A stretch of 10,000 nucleotides of DNA from Penaeus vannamei (Eukaryota; Arthropoda; Malacostraca; Decapoda; Penaeidae). The stretch covers positions 26,055,158-26,065,157 of the forward strand of contig NC_091572.1 of the NCBI RefSeq assembly GCF_042767895.1, read 5' to 3'. How positions within the stretch are numbered: position 1 is the stretch's first letter; every line of letters begins with the position of its first letter. Shown piece by piece: positions 7,331-10,000 of this stretch. Under the pieces are notes generated by a model. The model was given only the letters and a program-made list of their open reading frames with translations. It ran no database searches and was not told the origin of the DNA. The position numbers and the translations under genes were made by a program.

Positions 7331-7625
7331 GAAGAAACGAAAAGATTAGAAAGAAGGAAGATAAAATAGGAAGAATGAAGGAAATAGAGAGATAAAAAGA
7401 AATAGAGAGATAGAGAATTGACAGAGAGGGAAGAAGGAATATTGAGGAGGAGAAAGAAGGAGTAAAGAAGAGAGAAGAAAGAGACGAAAAGATTAGAAAG
7501 AAAGGAGATAAAATAGAAAGAAGGAAAGAAATAGAGATAGAGAATAAACAGAGAGAGAAGAAGGAAAAATGAGGAGAGAAAGGAATAAAGAAGAACAAAA
7601 AAAACAGAAGGAAAATAGGAGGAAG
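7331..7625. repeat. 147-bp direct duplication within purine tract
   Basis: ACGAAAAGATTAGAAAGAA occurs at 7337 and at 7484. Downstream matches in the same order (GATAAAATA, TAGAGAAT, ACAGAGAG, GAAGAAGGAA, GAGGAG, TAAAGAAGA) show a tandem duplication of about 147 bp with later small indels. It lies in A/G-only DNA. Confidence 0.75.
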
Positions 7626-7677
7626 GACCGGAAGAAGGTAAAAGGAAAGGGAGATAAGAAAGACAGAGAGAAACAAG

Positions 7678-7701
7678 CCCGTAATAATGATATATTACGG
7701 G
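7678..7701. repeat. Perfect 9-bp inverted repeat, 6-bp loop
   Basis: CCCGTAATA and TATTACGGG flank ATGATA. It is a small island of mixed bases inside purine-only DNA. There is no T-run after it, so it is not presented as a terminator. Confidence 0.85.
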
Positions 7702-7829
7702 AACGGAAGAGAAGAAAAGCGATGGCAAAGAGTAAAAAGAATGAGAAAAGAAATGCGAAAGGAGAGGAAGAATGAAAAGATAAATAGAAAACAGATAAAG
7801 AGAAATATGACAGAGAGGAGAGGGAATAA

Positions 7830-8341
7830 GGATCATTATCACTAGTATTAATTTGTAATGACTGTGACAATTATTAAGGTTTTATTAGCCTCATTAGTAC
7901 GTGATATGATGTCATCTTTAATGTAAAAATTGTTACTATCACCTTCATTATAATTATTAAGTTGTTATAACCACTTTTATAATAAGCATTCAGTTGTTAT
8001 TATTATCTTTATCATAAGTATTAAGTTGTAATTACCTGAACTGTAAGTAATAACTTGTTATGGTATTAAATCATCAGCTTTAAGATAAGTATTAAATTGT
8101 TACCATAATTATGACAAACATCAATTAGTTAATATTTTCATTATTATTTAGGAGATACTATAGCCATAACATAATTGCTATAACCTTACTCTACATTCGC
8201 TATCACTAGAAATTCCATAACAATTGCTGAAGGCTATTAATCACTAGCACTGTAGTTATTATTTCTATTGTTTTAACTATCATCATCATCGTGGACACCA
8301 TTGCTGAAGCTGTTACTGTTATCATCATTCCATACACCATC
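7830..8341. other. AT-rich non-asymmetric region with 32-bp degenerate repeat
   Basis: The purine bias ends here. From about 7915 to 8110 an imperfect unit of the type AAGTATTAAGTTGTTAT recurs: the TTGT core lies at 7930, 7962, 7994 and 8026 (32-bp steps), with weaker copies near 8055 and 8097. The rest is AT-rich unique DNA with a short (CAT)n run near 8281. No open frame longer than a few dozen codons is present. Confidence 0.65.
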
Positions 8342-8521
8342 AATGTTGAAAAGGTATTAATGAGACTGGATATCTTCACAATACAAGAAATGTATTAGAC
8401 CGGTTTCGATTACGTCTTCATCAGGAATACATGTATTCCTGATGAAGACGTAATCGAAACCGGTCAAATACATCTCTTGTATTGTGACGATATCCAGTCT
8501 CATTCATACCTTTTCTACATT
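8342..8521. mobile_element. 180-bp spacer-less palindrome, probable fold-back element
   Basis: The two 90-bp arms are reverse complements with 85 of 90 matching pairs. The axis lies between 8431 and 8432 at the centre of AATACATGTATT. Mismatched pairs are 8397/8466, 8389/8474, 8375/8488, 8358/8505 and 8347/8516. Arms include ACCGGTTTCGATTACG and TGAGACTGGATATC. Symmetry ends at CAATGTTGAAAAGG on the left and the matching CTTTTCTACATTTG on the right. No coding region and no clear target-site duplication are seen. It may be a MITE-like or fold-back transposon, or two copies of a small element inserted head to head. The 'mobile' label is inference; the palindrome itself is directly visible. Confidence 0.6.
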
Positions 8522-8796
8522 TGTCAACATGGATACGGTTCAGCCATCAATATTATTCTTGTTATTTTCATATGAATTGTGTCTTAGTTGGAAAACACAT
8601 AAAACTGTACACCAAGCTTAATTTGTTTCGGAAAATGCAATTATCCGTAACACATTATTATATATACAGACATTTTTCTTTTTCTTTGTAAAGGGTAAAA
8701 GGAAGATATATACATTTTGTAATAGTGTACACGTGTTGTGATATATTTTTTTCTGATAAAAAACAGCTGTGTTTCATAAATTTCGCAGTTCTATGT
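8522..8796. other. AT-rich unique spacer
   Basis: Non-repetitive DNA with a CACGTG E-box (8730-8735) and a CAGCTG E-box near 8764. No gene, RNA or repeat is recognised. Confidence 0.5.
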
Positions 8797-8883
8797 CTCT
8801 GTCTGTCTGTCTGTCTCTTCCTCTCTTTCTCTCTCTCTCTCTCGCTCTCTCTGTGTCTCCCTCTCTGTCTCTCTTCGTGTTAG

Positions 8884-8979
<96 letters not shown>

Positions 8980-9133
8980 CCTCTCTCTCTCTCTCCCTCT
9001 CTCTCTCGCTCGCTCTCTCTGTGTGTCTCTCTCTCTGTCTCTCTTCGTGTTAGCTTCTCTCTCTCTCTCTCTCTGTACCGCCCCCTTCTCTCCCTCTCTC
9101 TCTCGCTCTCCATCTCTCTGTCTACCCCCTCCA

Positions 9134-9230
<97 letters not shown>

Positions 9231-9290
9231 GTCTGTCTACCCCCTCCCCCCTCTCTCTCTCTCTACTCTCTCTCTCTCTCTCACACACAC
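8797..9290. repeat. (TC)n microsatellite complex with higher-order duplication
   Basis: (GTCT)4 at 8801-8816, a pure TC array of about 41 units (8886-8967) and a second of about 44 units (9139-9226) are separated by CTCGCTCTCTCTGTGTCTC-type sequence. The marker CTCTTCGTGTTAGCTTCTCT occurs at 8871 and 9041 (170-bp offset). TCTACCCCCTCC occurs at 9121 and 9236 (115-bp offset). Segments larger than the dinucleotide have therefore been duplicated. R/E and S/L open frames on the two strands are artefacts. Confidence 0.95.
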
Positions 9291-9705
9291 ATGTCATTTC
9301 ACATTTTCAGAATAACATATATGTTGTATTACATTTTTTGACTTTTTGACCTCCAAGAAGTTTGTAATTCTTGCTGAAGTATTATCATAAAAATGTACAT
9401 ATATGATATAATGATTAATCGTATTCATGCATCTATCTCATTCATATACTCATTTGCACCTATTCCAGTTCTATATTTATCCCTGTATCTATATACCCAA
9501 CTTTATCCCTTTTCTTACTATCTATATACACTTTTTTATTCAGGTGTGTTGAGGAACGTCAGTAAAGTTCATTTTTTAGACTTTTATTATCACTGAAATA
9601 TTTCTCATTATCAGTTTTTCTTTTATACGTATTTTTTACAGTTACGTATCAACCTGCATGGTTAAGTTGTACAGTGTTATGAATTGTATATAAAAATATG
9701 TTGCT
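9291..9705. other. AT-rich unique spacer
   Basis: Non-repetitive AT-rich DNA. A pyrimidine-rich run ending TTTTATTCAG (near 9533-9542) resembles a + strand 3' splice site, but no coding-like sequence follows it. One 67-codon frame (9393-9596) shows no recognisable feature. I see no gene here. Confidence 0.5.
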
Positions 9706-10000
9706 GTTGTCATTATGATTGTTGTCACTTTCATTGTTATCATTATTAGTATTATGATTGTTTTAGTATTATCATTGTTATCGTTATTATTATTATCATT
9801 ATTATTGTTATCCTTATTGTTATCATCATTACTACTATACTATCATCACTGCTATTCTTATTATCATCATTACTATCATCATTTATCATTTTCATTATGA
9901 TATCAATGTTATTATTATCATTAACATTATTGTTATTATCATCATTGTCATTTATCATCATTTTCATTATCATTATGGTTATTCTTATAATTCTTGTCAT
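9706..10000. repeat. Degenerate ATT/ATC array, runs off the right edge
   Basis: TTATCATTATTATC-type triplets with interruptions fill the end of the window. It is the reverse complement of the GAT/AAT array at 1850-2215. I/N/D or I/V/L/S open frames on the two strands reflect triplet composition. Confidence 0.9.

Noticed and set aside
7678..7701. Rho-independent terminator
   Set aside because: The stem is not followed by a T run and the DNA is eukaryotic in character.
8791..9297. R/E open frames on minus and S/L frames on plus over the (TC)n complex
   Set aside because: Direct translation of dinucleotide repeats.
9533..9596. Plus-strand acceptor TTTTATTCAG followed by a short open frame
   Set aside because: No coding-like composition follows, and the nearest donor (GTAAAG) would leave an 18-nt exon.

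Overview
This window looks like nuclear DNA of a eukaryote with an extremely simple-repeat-rich genome. The best guess is a decapod crustacean, probably a penaeid shrimp. That guess rests on the density of long (TA)n, (TG)n, (GA)n/(TC)n, (TATG)n and ATT/ATC arrays, on kilobase-scale purine/pyrimidine-asymmetric tracts, and on the absence of compact genes. Organism identity is inference; nothing here is diagnostic by itself. No complete gene, rRNA, tRNA, CRISPR array or intact transposon coding region is visible. All the long open frames are low-complexity by-products of repeats that rarely contain stop codons.

Layout from left to right. Positions 62-275 hold a CA-TA-TG compound microsatellite. 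A CT-only tract runs from 395 to 1135. A 305-bp complex island (1136-1440) carries a good candidate minus-strand exon (1177-1241). A second compound microsatellite follows (1442-1706), then a degenerate GAT/AAT array (1850-2215) and a 29-bp minisatellite (2253-2435). A second complex island (2441-2790) has a 9-bp tandem repeat and a coding-like minus-strand segment ending at a perfect splice-donor consensus. A (GA)n array lies at 2801-2940. A 0.92-kb pyrimidine tract (3160-4080) then flips abruptly into about 3.7 kb of purine-rich + strand (4098-7830). That purine block is a succession of distinct tandem-repeat families: 33/34/36-bp units, then 78-94-bp units, then G-rich units, then a 147-bp duplication. 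From 7830 the DNA is AT-rich and non-asymmetric. It holds a degenerate 32-bp repeat and a striking spacer-less palindrome of 180 bp with 94% arm identity (8342-8521). A (TC)n complex with higher-order duplications (8797-9290), an AT-rich spacer, and an ATT/ATC array running off the right edge complete the window.

Functional reading. If genes are present, the window is best explained as intronic or intergenic DNA around small exons on the minus strand (2644-2728 or longer, and 1177-1241). The two candidates' phases are not directly compatible, so I do not join them. Possible regulatory content is limited to motif clusters: three AAAGGTCA octamers at the strand-switch junction, seven repeated GATA plus GGGGCGTGG units, and GC boxes. 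All are seen in sequence; their function is unproven.
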